DNA of 64,000 nucleotides from Falsiroseomonas oleicola (GTDB lineage Bacteria > Pseudomonadota > Alphaproteobacteria > Acetobacterales > Acetobacteraceae), in contig NZ_JAERQM010000002.1 of assembly GCF_019029495.1 (NCBI RefSeq), positions 248,001 through 312,000 of the forward strand. The letters run 5' to 3'. The notes beneath the pieces are model-generated. The model was not told the origin of the DNA. It saw only the letters and a program-made list of their open reading frames with translations, and ran no database searches. The position numbers and the translations under genes are program-made. Shown here in pieces: positions 11,407 through 19,344 of this stretch (positions are counted from its first letter, which is position 1; every line of letters begins with the position of its first letter).

Positions 11407-11718
11407 ATGCCCAACGAAACCGCGACCGAGCCGGCCGCACCGGAGGATCTCTGGCGACTGCGCAGCAGTCTCGACAATATCGACACGGCCCTGGTCGCCA
11501 TGCTGGCGGAACGTTTCCGGGTGACGCGGGAAGTCGGCCATCTCAAGGCCCGCCACCGGCTGGATGCGGTGGATGTGGCGCGGGAGGAGGCGAAGGTCGC
11601 CCGCCTGCGCGAAACCGCCGCCCGCGCCGGCCTGGATGAGGATTTCGCCGAGGAGTTCATCCGCCGGGTAATGGCGGAGGTCGTCCGCCAGCACCGGGAG
11701 ATCGCCCAGAAGGGCTGA
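11407..11718 (+). CDS. Monofunctional chorismate mutase, AroQ class
   Basis: Converts chorismate to prephenate for phenylalanine and tyrosine synthesis. The 103 residues form a single all-helical AroQ domain: RSSLDNIDTALVAMLAERFRVTREVGHLKARHRL, then DVAREEAKVARLRETAARAGLDEDFAEEFIRRVMAEVVRQH. The conserved Arg and Lys in helix 1, the Asp/Arg/Glu around DVAREE and the closing RQH are in place. No signal peptide is seen, so this is a cytoplasmic enzyme rather than a secreted *AroQ. It stands alone between the aap operon and a REP-like palindrome. Confidence 0.9.
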   Translation: MPNETATEPAAPEDLWRLRSSLDNIDTALVAMLAERFRVTREVGHLKARHRLDAVDVAREEAKVARLRETAARAGLDEDFAEEFIRRVMAEVVRQHREIAQKG

Positions 11719-11732
11719 AAAGCCCGGAAAAG

Positions 11733-11759
11733 CCCTCTCCCCCTGACAGGGGGAGAGGG
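11733..11759. repeat. REP-like palindrome / bidirectional terminator
   Basis: CCCTCTCCCCC, loop TGACA, GGGGGAGAGGG form a perfect 11-bp stem between the convergent chorismate mutase and lyase genes, followed by TTGGGTGAGGGGGG. This exact theme (C-rich/G-rich stem plus GGTTGGGTGAGG) is a familiar dispersed intergenic palindrome in GC-rich proteobacteria. It probably terminates or protects both convergent transcripts. Only one copy is present in this window. Confidence 0.7.
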
Positions 11760-11815
11760 TTGGGTGAGGGGGGAAGTGCAGGACAGCAAACGCGTTCGCG
11801 TCTCGCTACGACCGC

Positions 11816-12763
11816 TCACCCCTTCGCGGGCGTCTCGACCCGCAAATACCGATCCTCCAGCGCCCGCCAGGTGGCGTTATCAAAAAGCTCCCACAGCTTG
11901 CCATGGCTGTACATGCGGTCCGCCATGGCGTTGGAGGAGCCGGTCTCCTTCAGGGAAGCCAGCATCTCCATCCCCGCCTTGGCGATCAGCCGGGTCATGG
12001 CATTGGGGTAGATCGCCAGCCGGAAGCCGAGTTCCGTCAGCCGCTCGGCCGGCAGGATCGGGGTCTTGCCGCCTTCGACCATATTCGCCAGCAGCGGCAC
12101 GTCCGGGAAGGCGCGGCCCACCTCCTCCAGCTCCGCCTCGGATTGCGGGCTCTCGACGAAGATCACATCGGCCCCGGCCTCCCGGTACTGCCGGGCGCGG
12201 CCGATGGCGGCGGCCAGGCCTTCGCCGGCGCGGGCATCGGTGCGGGCGATCACCACGAAATCCGGGTCCCGCCGGGCTTCCACCGCGGCGCGGATGCGCA
12301 TCTGCATGTCGGTGGCGGAAACCAGCTTGCGGCCGGGCTCATGGCCGCACTTCTTCGGCCATTCCTGATCCTCGATCTGGATGGCGGAAACGCCCGCACG
12401 CTCATACTCCCGCACGGTGCGGATGACGTTCAGCGGGCCGCCATAGCCGGTGTCGCCATCGGCGATGACGGGAATGGAGACCACGTCGCAGATGCGGCGG
12501 ATGCGGTCGATGATCTCGCCGAAGGACAGCGCCGCCACATCCGGCGCGCCCAGCGCGCTCATCGAGATGCCGGCGCCCGTGATGTACAGCGCCGGGAAGC
12601 CGGAGGCATCGACCAGCCGCGCGGTGACGCAGTCGAAGGCGCCGGGGGCCAGGAACAGCTCCTTCCCCGCCAGCAATTCCCGCAGCCGGCGGTTGCGGCC
12701 CGGCGCGTCGGCGAAGCCGATGGGCAGGATGGGGCCGGTGGGGGGCTGGTTGGCGTCGGGCAT
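11816..12763 (-). CDS. Isocitrate lyase/PEP mutase superfamily C-C lyase
   Basis: TIM-barrel enzyme of 315 residues cleaving or decarboxylating a 2-hydroxy or 2-oxo dicarboxylate. The magnesium-binding ADGDTGYGG loop is at 101-109 and the lyase-type KKCGH catalytic loop at 137-141, which argues for a lyase (methylisocitrate, dimethylmalate or related) rather than a phosphonate mutase. The start at 12763 has GGAGGAAT directly upstream; a longer frame to 12832 adds basic low-complexity sequence and is rejected. It is the last gene of a minus-strand group with an enamidase-like amidohydrolase, a TctC-type receptor and an FAD oxidase. The substrate is unknown; oxaloacetate decarboxylase is an alternative. 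Confidence 0.85.
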   Translation of the reverse strand: MPDANQPPTGPILPIGFADAPGRNRRLRELLAGKELFLAPGAFDCVTARLVDASGFPALYITGAGISMSALGAPDVAALSFGEIIDRIRRICDVVSIPVIADGDTGYGGPLNVIRTVREYERAGVSAIQIEDQEWPKKCGHEPGRKLVSATDMQMRIRAAVEARRDPDFVVIARTDARAGEGLAAAIGRARQYREAGADVIFVESPQSEAELEEVGRAFPDVPLLANMVEGGKTPILPAERLTELGFRLAIYPNAMTRLIAKAGMEMLASLKETGSSNAMADRMYSHGKLWELFDNATWRALEDRYLRVETPAKG

Positions 12764-12867
12764 GGCGATTCCTCCTGGACAGGGCGCGGGGCGACGGATG
12801 CTGGACCCGCGGCGTTGCCATCCTACTGCCATGCAACGGGCGGGGGACCCAAGCCCCCCATGTGCCT

Positions 12868-14085
12868 TCAGTCGCAGCGGAACCGGCTCGGCGCCCCCGC
12901 GCCGCAGCAGGAAAAGAAGGCCGGCCTGGCCGGTGGCGGGGTCTGGCCGCTGCGGCCGGAAACCAGGTCCACCCCATCCACCAGCACATGGCTGATGCCC
13001 GGCAGGTCGCCATGCGCCACGGCATCCGCCACCGTGGTGCCGGCCGATCCGGTGATGCTGCCGCAGATCACGATATCCGCCGGCCGCCCGACCTCCAGCC
13101 GCCCCACATCCAGCCCATGCGCCGCCGCGGTATTGCCCGTGCCGACGGCGATGGCCTGGCCCGGTGTCAGCTCGCAGATGGAGGCGAGGTAGAGCAGGTT
13201 GCGCAGCATGCCGCGCGGGATCACCCCGGTGCCGCCCGGCGTATCGGTGCCCAGCGTCAGCCGGTGCAGCTCCCCCTTCTCCCGCAGCAGCCGCACCAGC
13301 AGGGCGGTGGAGCGGTAATTGCCGGAGGTGCAGACCTCCAGCGCGAAACCGGTGCGGGCGACCACCTGCTCGATATCCACGTCGCTCATCGGAATCGGCC
13401 CGCCGCTGACATGGGCGGCGACATCCGGCTGCAGCCAGGACAGCGTGTCATAGCCGCAGACGGCCGAGGCGCCGGAGCGGGAGACGCCGCCGGTATGCAC
13501 CTTCACCCTGATGCCGCGGGCATGGCATTGCGCGACATAGCGCAGCGCCTCCGTCCGATCCTCGCCGAAGGGGTAGAACAGGAATTTGGCGAAGCGCACG
13601 CCGGCCGCGGCCAGGCGGTCGAAATGCGCCTCCTCCATCCCCGGCACCAGCAGCACCGTGCCGGCGCTGAGCTTCACGCCGGACCAGCGCACGCGGCCGG
13701 TGGTGGCGCTGGTGACGATGGCGATGGAGGTGACCAGCTCCGCCGAGAGATTGCCGTAGTCGAGGCCGGGGATATGCAGCTCCCCGGCCGAGACCATGCT
13801 GGTGGTGCCGCCATGCAGGTAGTTGCCGATCCAGCCGATGGCGTCCTGGGTCGGCGTCCATTCGCCGAGCACGGGATGCACATGGCCATCCACCAGGCCG
13901 GGCAGCACCGCACCGCCGGCGGCATCGATGACGCGCTCGCAGGTCGGGCGCGCGGCCTCCACCGCCGCCGGGTCGAGGGCGGCGATGCGACCATCCTCGA
14001 TCAGCAGGCTGGTCAGGGCGGCGGTCGGCGCGGCGATGTCGCCCGTGAAGAATTCGCCGATATTCTCGATGATGAGGCGGGACAT
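12868..14085 (-). CDS. Enamidase-like metal-dependent amidohydrolase
   Basis: Amidohydrolase-superfamily enzyme of 405 residues that hydrolyses a cyclic or linear amide. The metal-binding HVH sits at residues 68-70 after LPGLVDG. A Lys likely to be carbamylated lies in VRFAKFLFYPFG, further His ligands are in KVHTGG and AAHVSGG, and the catalytic Asp is in TLGTDTPGG. The overall pattern (GEWTPTQDAIGWIGNYLHGGTTSMVSAGELHIPG) resembles the enamidase of nicotinate degradation, although the substrate here is not established. The C-terminus ends in an unusual CCGAGAPSRFRCD tail. Start 14085 is preferred over 14145, which adds a Pro/Ser-rich stretch. It lies 10 bases after the receptor gene, so the two are probably one transcript. 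Confidence 0.82.
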   Translation of the reverse strand: MSRLIIENIGEFFTGDIAAPTAALTSLLIEDGRIAALDPAAVEAARPTCERVIDAAGGAVLPGLVDGHVHPVLGEWTPTQDAIGWIGNYLHGGTTSMVSAGELHIPGLDYGNLSAELVTSIAIVTSATTGRVRWSGVKLSAGTVLLVPGMEEAHFDRLAAAGVRFAKFLFYPFGEDRTEALRYVAQCHARGIRVKVHTGGVSRSGASAVCGYDTLSWLQPDVAAHVSGGPIPMSDVDIEQVVARTGFALEVCTSGNYRSTALLVRLLREKGELHRLTLGTDTPGGTGVIPRGMLRNLLYLASICELTPGQAIAVGTGNTAAAHGLDVGRLEVGRPADIVICGSITGSAGTTVADAVAHGDLPGISHVLVDGVDLVSGRSGQTPPPARPAFFSCCGAGAPSRFRCD

Positions 14086-14095
14086 CTCCGCGCCC

Positions 14096-15070
14096 TCAAT
14101 TCGTGGGCCGCGGCTGGGCGGCGGCGATGGCGCGCCAGCGCTCATATTCCGCGCGCACGAAGGCGATGGCCTCGGGGCGGGAGGACAGCACTACGGCATT
14201 GCCGGTCTGGGCGAAGGTGGCGACGGTCGCGGGGTCACGCAGCGCCGCCTCCAGCCCCTGCCGCAAGGCCACGAGCGTTGTCTCCGGCACGCCGGTCGGG
14301 GCGAAAAGTCCGAGCCAGATATCGACGACGAAATCCGGCACGCCGCCTTCCGCCATGGTCGGCAGTTCCGCCAGCAGCGGGCTGCGTTCCGCGCCCGTGG
14401 TGGCCAGGCCGCGCAGGCGTCCATCGGCGATGAGGCCGCGGGCGCCGGCGATGCTGCTGAACACGCAGTCGACGCGGCCGGCGATGATGTCCGGGAAGGC
14501 GGCGGCGACGCCGCGATAGGGCACGGCGGTCATGCGCAGCCCCTGCTGGCGGCCGAACAGCTCCGCCGCCAGATGCGTCATGGTGCCGGCGCCGGGGGAG
14601 GCGAAGGTGACCGGCTCCGCCCGGCTGCGGGCCAGCGCCACGAACTCGGCGAGTGAGGTCACGGGCAGGTTGGGGCCGACCGCGACAACGAGTGGCGAGG
14701 CGCTGATCATGCCGACCACCTGGAGGTCCGCGGCGAAGTCATAGGGCAGGCTGGGCAGCAGGAAGGGATTCACCACGATGGCGGAATCCGAGACCAGCAA
14801 TGTGTGGCCATCCTTCGCCGCCTTGGCGACCACATCGGTGCCGACCACGCCGCCGCCGCCTGCGCGATTCTCCACCACGACCGTCTGGCCCAGAGGGCCG
14901 GCAAGGCCGGTGGCGAGGATGCGGCCGACCGAATCGACGATGCCGCCCGGCGCGATCGGCACGACCAGGCGCACCGGCCGGGTGAAGACCTGCGCCGTCG
15001 CGGGCGAAACGGTACAAGCCAGTGTCGCCGCCGCGCCGGATACGAGAAGACTGCGTCGCGAAACCAGCAT
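14096..15070 (-). CDS. Tripartite tricarboxylate transporter receptor (Bug/TctC family)
   Basis: Periplasmic solute receptor of 324 residues. The N-terminus has a Tat-like signal peptide (SRRSLLVSGAAATLA, cleavage after SPATA near residue 26). The mature part has the family segments RPVRLVVPIAPGGIVDSVGRI, VVVENRAGGGGVVGTD and PYRGVAAAFPDIIAGRVD, where a carboxylate is usually held. The start at 15070 has an AGGA site seven bases upstream. No TctA/TctB membrane genes are in the window, so this is an orphan receptor, as is common in this family. Genes around it suggest that the ligand is an organic acid processed by the neighbouring amidohydrolase, lyase and oxidase. Confidence 0.88.
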   Translation of the reverse strand: MLVSRRSLLVSGAAATLACTVSPATAQVFTRPVRLVVPIAPGGIVDSVGRILATGLAGPLGQTVVVENRAGGGGVVGTDVVAKAAKDGHTLLVSDSAIVVNPFLLPSLPYDFAADLQVVGMISASPLVVAVGPNLPVTSLAEFVALARSRAEPVTFASPGAGTMTHLAAELFGRQQGLRMTAVPYRGVAAAFPDIIAGRVDCVFSSIAGARGLIADGRLRGLATTGAERSPLLAELPTMAEGGVPDFVVDIWLGLFAPTGVPETTLVALRQGLEAALRDPATVATFAQTGNAVVLSSRPEAIAFVRAEYERWRAIAAAQPRPTN

Positions 15071-15142
15071 GGTGATGTTCCTGCCTTGAAATATCAGGCG
15101 AGAATTCACGCCACCGCTGCGTGCGTCAAGAAATAATTATCA

Positions 15143-15157
15143 GGACATTATCTGTCC
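15143..15157 (-). promoter_or_regulatory. Palindrome GGACA-N5-TGTCC upstream of the receptor gene
   Basis: A perfect 5+5 inverted repeat with spacer TTATC lies 73 bases upstream of the receptor start, inside a locally AT-rich stretch (15130-15175) of the 139-base gap to the FAD oxidase gene. This suits a repressor operator of GntR or similar type. No such regulator gene is adjacent, so the assignment is tentative. Confidence 0.35.
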
Positions 15158-15209
15158 GGGATTGAATTGTGCGCATCGCGGATTTGCCATTTCGGCAATC
15201 CTGCGGCGA

Positions 15210-16586
15210 TCATCCCGCCTTGCGGAAGCGCCAGCCATCCGTCGGCAGGGCGGAGGCCACGGCCTCCGCTTCCATCTGCCCGGGGTTCAGCAGGTGGTGC
15301 GGGTCCATCTCCCGCTTGAAGGCCAGCTCCCGCGCCCCGATGGACTTGATGCCGACGCCGCGCAGCCCGGTGGTATGGGAATTGGCGATCTGCGCGCCCT
15401 CCGCCTGCATCGCCTGCACCAGCTCCGCCATCTGTGCGGGATCCTGGAAGGGGATATAGGGCGAGCCGAGCCCGACCACCTCGCCATCCGAGAGGAAGAT
15501 CTCGCTGCGCATCGGCCCGACATGGCCCAGGCGGCGATGGATGCGGGTCAACGTCTCCAGCAGCCCATCGGCCGGGAACATGCCTTGCAGCACCGTGGTC
15601 TGCGGATGGGATTTCTGGATCTGGCGCAGCCCGTGCCCATAGGCGAATTCATAGATCGGCGCGCCATAGGGGCCCTCGCCCTCGGCATGGTCCGCCAGCA
15701 ACGTGCCGCCGAATTCGGCGATCATGTCATCCGCCGCATCGCGGGTGGAGGGGGCCAGCATGGTGAAGACCGCCGTCATCCCCGCCGGCACCAGCCCGCC
15801 CAGGGCGCGCATCATGGCGGGTGCCGGCGCTTCGTGGATGGAGATCAGCTTCTTCAGGATGCCGGCCTCCTTGCCCAGCCGCACGCCGAAGCGGGCGGCG
15901 CTGGGATAGTCGGGGAAGGCCAGGATCACCTCCCGCCACGCCCAGGCCGGGGCGAGGGGCAGCTCCACCTCCGTGATGATGCCGTTGGTGCCATAGGCGT
16001 GGTGCACCAGCTCCACGTCCCGGCCGCGCAGTTCCAGCGTGCGGGGCTTGTCCTCGATGCTCAGCATCTGCAGGGCGGTGATATTGCCGCGGTCGCGCAG
16101 CATGCCGAAGCCGCAACTGCCCATGCCGCCCGACCCGCCGGCGATGAAGCCCGCCAGCGTGCTGGCCTTGCGGGTGGAGGGATGGATCCGCACCTCCCAC
16201 CCCCGCGGCCGTAGCGCGGCATCCAGCAGGTCCATGCGGATGCCGCTGCCGCAGCGCACCCGGCCATCCCGCTGCCACAGGATGCCGTCCAGGCCGCGCA
16301 GGTCGAGCAGGATGCCGCCGGCCAGGGGCACGGACTGCCCGTAATTGGCGGTGCCGCCGCCGCGCGGCACCAGCGGGATGCGCAGCCGCACCGCCTGCTG
16401 GATCACCCGCAGCAGCTCCGCCCGGTCGCGCGGCGCGACGATCAGGTCCGCCGTCTTGCCGGCCAGGGCCTTCCGCAGCAGGGGGCTGACCGCGAAATTG
16501 TCGCGGGAGCGCAGCCGGATCTCGGCGCCATCCTCGATCACCGGCACATCGCCGATCGCGGCCATGAATTCGCCGATGGCATACAT
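15210..16586 (-). CDS. FAD-binding (PCMH-type) oxidoreductase, copy 1
   Basis: Flavoprotein of 458 residues in the GlcD/vanillyl-alcohol-oxidase superfamily, oxidising a hydroxy acid or related substrate. The FAD pyrophosphate loop is VPRGGGTANYGQSVPL near residue 78-93, with the second FAD-contacting stretch HPSTRKASTLAGFIAGGSGGMGS near 141-163. The C-terminal LAFKREMDPHHLLNPGQM closes the cap domain. Residues aligned by eye match the second copy at 20116 throughout. The start at 16586 (MYAIGEF) is chosen over 16622, which adds an Arg/Ser stretch. It is divergent from the alpha/beta hydrolase across 65 bases, so both probably share a control region. Confidence 0.86.
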   Translation of the reverse strand: MYAIGEFMAAIGDVPVIEDGAEIRLRSRDNFAVSPLLRKALAGKTADLIVAPRDRAELLRVIQQAVRLRIPLVPRGGGTANYGQSVPLAGGILLDLRGLDGILWQRDGRVRCGSGIRMDLLDAALRPRGWEVRIHPSTRKASTLAGFIAGGSGGMGSCGFGMLRDRGNITALQMLSIEDKPRTLELRGRDVELVHHAYGTNGIITEVELPLAPAWAWREVILAFPDYPSAARFGVRLGKEAGILKKLISIHEAPAPAMMRALGGLVPAGMTAVFTMLAPSTRDAADDMIAEFGGTLLADHAEGEGPYGAPIYEFAYGHGLRQIQKSHPQTTVLQGMFPADGLLETLTRIHRRLGHVGPMRSEIFLSDGEVVGLGSPYIPFQDPAQMAELVQAMQAEGAQIANSHTTGLRGVGIKSIGARELAFKREMDPHHLLNPGQMEAEAVASALPTDGWRFRKAG

Positions 16587-16651
16587 GCTGCTTGTCCTGT
16601 CGCTGCGACCGGCCAGCGGCAAGCAAGCCCCATGCCGGCGGAGAGGCGCGC

Positions 16652-17410
16652 ATGGTCATCGAGGATGTCCCCTACCACCCGGACGGGCTGCTGGCCCGGA
16701 TCTACCGCCCGGAGGGGCCAGGCCCGCATCCGGCCGTGGTCTCGGTGCATGGCGGTGCCTGGACCTTTGGCGACCGGATGATGAATGCGGCGCTGGATGG
16801 CGCATTGGCGGAGGCCGGGGTGCTGGTGATGGCGCCGGAGATGCGCAAACCGCCGGCGCATCCCTATCCGGCCTCGATCGAGGACATTCTGTGCGCCATC
16901 CGCTGGCTGAAGGCGCAGCCGGGGCTGGGGCCGGTGGGCGGGCTGGGGACATCCAGCGGCGGGCATCAGGTGATGCTGGCGGCGCTGCGGCCGGGGGGCG
17001 ATGCCGCACTGGCCTTCGTCGCGGTCTGCTGGGGGGTGCTGGACCCGCTGGCGCGCTACCGCATGGCGCAGGCGCGGCAGGCGGAAAAGCTGCTGGCGGC
17101 GCATCACGCCTGGTGGCCGGACGAGGCGGCGATGGAGGATGGCAGTCCGCAGCACATCGTGGCGCGGGGGGAGGCGGTGCCGCCGCCGACGCTGCTGATC
17201 CAGGGCACTGCCGATGCCAATCTGACGCCGGACATGGCCGAACGTTTCGCCGAAACCTGCCGCGAAGCGGGCGGTGCGGTGGAACTGCGGCTGTTTCCGG
17301 GCCGGGGCCATCTGTTCATCACGGAGGACCCGCAGGCGGCGGATTCGCGCGCGGCGATCGCCGCGATCGCCGGTTTCATCCATGCCCAGGCCGCGGTCAC
17401 TCCGGCCTGA
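16652..17410 (+). CDS. Alpha/beta hydrolase (acetyl-esterase-like)
   Basis: Cytoplasmic esterase-type hydrolase of 252 residues. The oxyanion region is VSVHGGAW near residues 31-38, the nucleophile elbow is GTSSGG with Ser101, the acid lies in IQGTADANLTPD, and the His is in PGRGHLFI. This is the hormone-sensitive-lipase/carboxylesterase arrangement with a shortened HGG. The start at 16652 follows GGCGGAGAGG. It is not obviously in the following operon, which has its own sigma-54 promoter 63 bases later. The substrate is unknown, probably an ester or lactone of the compound handled by the neighbouring catabolic genes. Confidence 0.85.
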   Translation: MVIEDVPYHPDGLLARIYRPEGPGPHPAVVSVHGGAWTFGDRMMNAALDGALAEAGVLVMAPEMRKPPAHPYPASIEDILCAIRWLKAQPGLGPVGGLGTSSGGHQVMLAALRPGGDAALAFVAVCWGVLDPLARYRMAQARQAEKLLAAHHAWWPDEAAMEDGSPQHIVARGEAVPPPTLLIQGTADANLTPDMAERFAETCREAGGAVELRLFPGRGHLFITEDPQAADSRAAIAAIAGFIHAQAAVTPA

Positions 17411-17472
17411 GGGCCGCCGCGCATTTGCGCAGCCATCGGGCCGCATGGCGGTGATGCGGGCCTGTCCTGCCG

Positions 17473-17488
17473 TGGCATGCGGCTTGCA
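17473..17488 (+). promoter_or_regulatory. Sigma-54 promoter of the NMT1-type ABC/oxygenase operon
   Basis: TGGCATG, CGGC, TTGCA is a full match to the sigma-54 -24/-12 consensus with correct spacing. It places the transcription start near 17498, with an AGGAGAG ribosome site at 17507-17513 eight bases before the receptor ATG at 17522. It is the second sigma-54 promoter in 11 kb, which supports nitrogen control of this operon as well as aap. An imperfect GCGCA/TGCGC palindrome lies upstream near 17419-17431 and may bind the activator; that part is weak. Confidence 0.8.
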
Positions 17489-17521
17489 TTTCACGCACCC
17501 GACCTCAGGAGAGTTGGGACG

Positions 17522-18553
17522 ATGCGCGACCGCCCTGCCACCGCAACCCTCGACCTTTCGCGCCGCGCCTTGATCGGCACGGCCGGCGCGGCCACCGCGC
17601 TCGCGCTCATGGCGCCGCGCATCGCCCGTTCGCAGACCGAAAAGATTGTCCTGACCATCGACTGGCTGCCGACCGGCGACAAGCAGGCCGGCTTCGGCGG
17701 CATCGCCCAGGGCTTCTTCGCCGCCGAGGGGCTGGATGTGGAGATCCGCCGCGGCAGCGGCGCCGCCGACAGTCTGACCAAGGTCGCCACCGGCGCATCC
17801 CATTTCGGCTATTCCGACATCGCCAATGTCATGGCGGCGCGGCCGCAGGGCGCGATGGTGAAGGCCATCTTCTCGCTGCATGCGAAGCCGGCGCATGCCG
17901 TCATCACGCTGAACAGCAGCGGCATCAACAGTTTTGCGGATTTGCAGGGCAAGACGCTCGGCACCGCGCCAACGGCGTCTTCAAACCTGTTCTTTCCGCT
18001 GGTGATGCGCGATGCGGGGCTCGACCCCGCGCGCGTGCGCATCGTCAACACCGACCCTGCCGCGCTGGGGCCGATGCTGCTGACCAAGCGCGTCGATGCC
18101 GCCATGCTGTGGCTGACCAATACCGTGCAGCTGGAAGGCCCGGCGCGCGAACAGGGGGCGGAGCTGGTGGTGCTGCCCTTCGCCCTCGCCGGGCTGCGCA
18201 TGTACAGCGGCGTGCTGATCGCCTCCGACGACACGCTGGCACGGCGCGGCGATCTCACGCGGCGCTTCCTGCGCGCCATGCGCCGTTCCCTGCTGTTCCA
18301 GCAGCAGGACCCGCTGGCCGTGGCGCGTGCGACCGCCGCGCTGAACCCGCAGCAGAACCCCGAGATCGAGGCCAGCCGCATCGAGATCATGAAGCGCAGC
18401 ATGCTGGAGATGGACCCGGCGCGCTTCGGCCAATTCGACCCTGCCGTGCTGCGCGAGACCTATGGCTGGCTGATCCGCGCGCAGAACCTGAACCCGGCGA
18501 CCGACCCCGAGACCTTCGTCGACCGCAGCTTCATGCCCGCCACCGGCACATGA
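17522..18553 (+). CDS. ABC transporter substrate-binding protein (NMT1/SsuA/ThiY-like)
   Basis: Periplasmic receptor of 343 residues. The N-terminus carries a Tat-type signal (SRRALIGTAGAATALALMAPRIARS, Arg pair at 14-15). The mature protein starts EKIVLTIDWLPTGDKQAGFGGIAQGFFAAEGLDVEI, the standard opening of NMT1/THI5-like receptors for sulfonates, nitrate, pyrimidine precursors or aromatic acids. The motif set does not discriminate the ligand. It is first in an operon with its ATPase (ATGA overlap) and permease, then oxidase, oxygenase and hydrolase genes, so the imported compound is probably oxidised by them. The start is supported by an AGGAGAG site and by the sigma-54 promoter. Confidence 0.88.
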   Translation: MRDRPATATLDLSRRALIGTAGAATALALMAPRIARSQTEKIVLTIDWLPTGDKQAGFGGIAQGFFAAEGLDVEIRRGSGAADSLTKVATGASHFGYSDIANVMAARPQGAMVKAIFSLHAKPAHAVITLNSSGINSFADLQGKTLGTAPTASSNLFFPLVMRDAGLDPARVRIVNTDPAALGPMLLTKRVDAAMLWLTNTVQLEGPAREQGAELVVLPFALAGLRMYSGVLIASDDTLARRGDLTRRFLRAMRRSLLFQQQDPLAVARATAALNPQQNPEIEASRIEIMKRSMLEMDPARFGQFDPAVLRETYGWLIRAQNLNPATDPETFVDRSFMPATGT

Positions 18554-19344
18554 CCCCGGCGATCCGTTTTGCGGGTGTCGGCCACGCCTATGCGGTGCGC
18601 AACGCTGCGCCGGTGCAGGCTTTGGCGGAGGTTGCGTTCGACGTCGCGCCGCATGAATTCGTGGCCGTGGTCGGCCCTTCCGGCTGTGGCAAATCGACGC
18701 TGCTGCGGATGGTGGCCGGGCTGCTGAGCCCCTCGCGCGGCAGCGTGGAGGTGCGCGGCGCGGCGCCGGCCACGCAGCAGGCGGCGATGGCGCTGGCCTT
18801 CCAGAAGCCCACGCTGCCGCCGTGGTTCGACGTGCTGGGCAATGTGCTTTTTCCTCTCAAGCATCGCGGGTTGCGCATCGGTCAGGCCGAGCGCGAGCGG
18901 GCCATGTCCCTGCTGGCGATGATGGGCCTGGCGGATTTCGCGAAGCGCCGGCCAGATGAGCTTTCGGGGGGCATGCAGCAGCGCGTGGCGCTGTGCCGCG
19001 CGCTGGTGACAGAACCGGAAATCCTGCTGCTGGACGAGCCCTTCTCCGCCCTCGATGCGCTGACGCGGGACGAGCTGGGCTTCGAGCTGCTGCGCCTCGG
19101 CGCCGCGCGGCCGCGCACCGTGATCCTCATCACCCATTCGGTGGCGGAGGCGGTGATGCTGGCCGACCGCGTGCTGGTGAGGTCGCCGCGCCCGGGCCGC
19201 ATCGCCGCCGAGTTCATCCCCGACCTGCCCCGCCCGCGCGGGCCGGAGGTCACCCGTCTGCCTGCCTTCCAGGAGGCCATCAACGATGTCCGGGACACCA
19301 TCAACCGCCTCGGCGCCCACCGGCTTCCGGGTCTCGCTGCCTAG
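18550..19344 (+). CDS. ABC transporter ATP-binding protein (SsuB/TauB type)
   Basis: Cytoplasmic ATPase of 264 residues. Walker A is GPSGCGKST near residue 40, the Q-loop MALAFQKPTLPPWFDVLGNV follows, the signature is LSGGMQQRVALCRAL near 138, Walker B is ILLLDEPFSALDALTRDE, and the switch His is in LITHSVAEAVML. The WFDVLGNV region is characteristic of nitrate/sulfonate/taurine importers. The ATG overlaps the receptor stop by four bases. Its 3' end overlaps the permease start by 59 bases, a larger overlap than is usual for this operon. Confidence 0.92.
   Translation: MTPAIRFAGVGHAYAVRNAAPVQALAEVAFDVAPHEFVAVVGPSGCGKSTLLRMVAGLLSPSRGSVEVRGAAPATQQAAMALAFQKPTLPPWFDVLGNVLFPLKHRGLRIGQAERERAMSLLAMMGLADFAKRRPDELSGGMQQRVALCRALVTEPEILLLDEPFSALDALTRDELGFELLRLGAARPRTVILITHSVAEAVMLADRVLVRSPRPGRIAAEFIPDLPRPRGPEVTRLPAFQEAINDVRDTINRLGAHRLPGLAA

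Noticed and set aside
11376-11819. A 147-codon minus-strand frame over the chorismate mutase and the REP-like palindrome
   Set aside because: It is antisense to a recognised chorismate mutase, and its N-terminus (LTQPSPPVRGRG) is just the translated palindrome tail.
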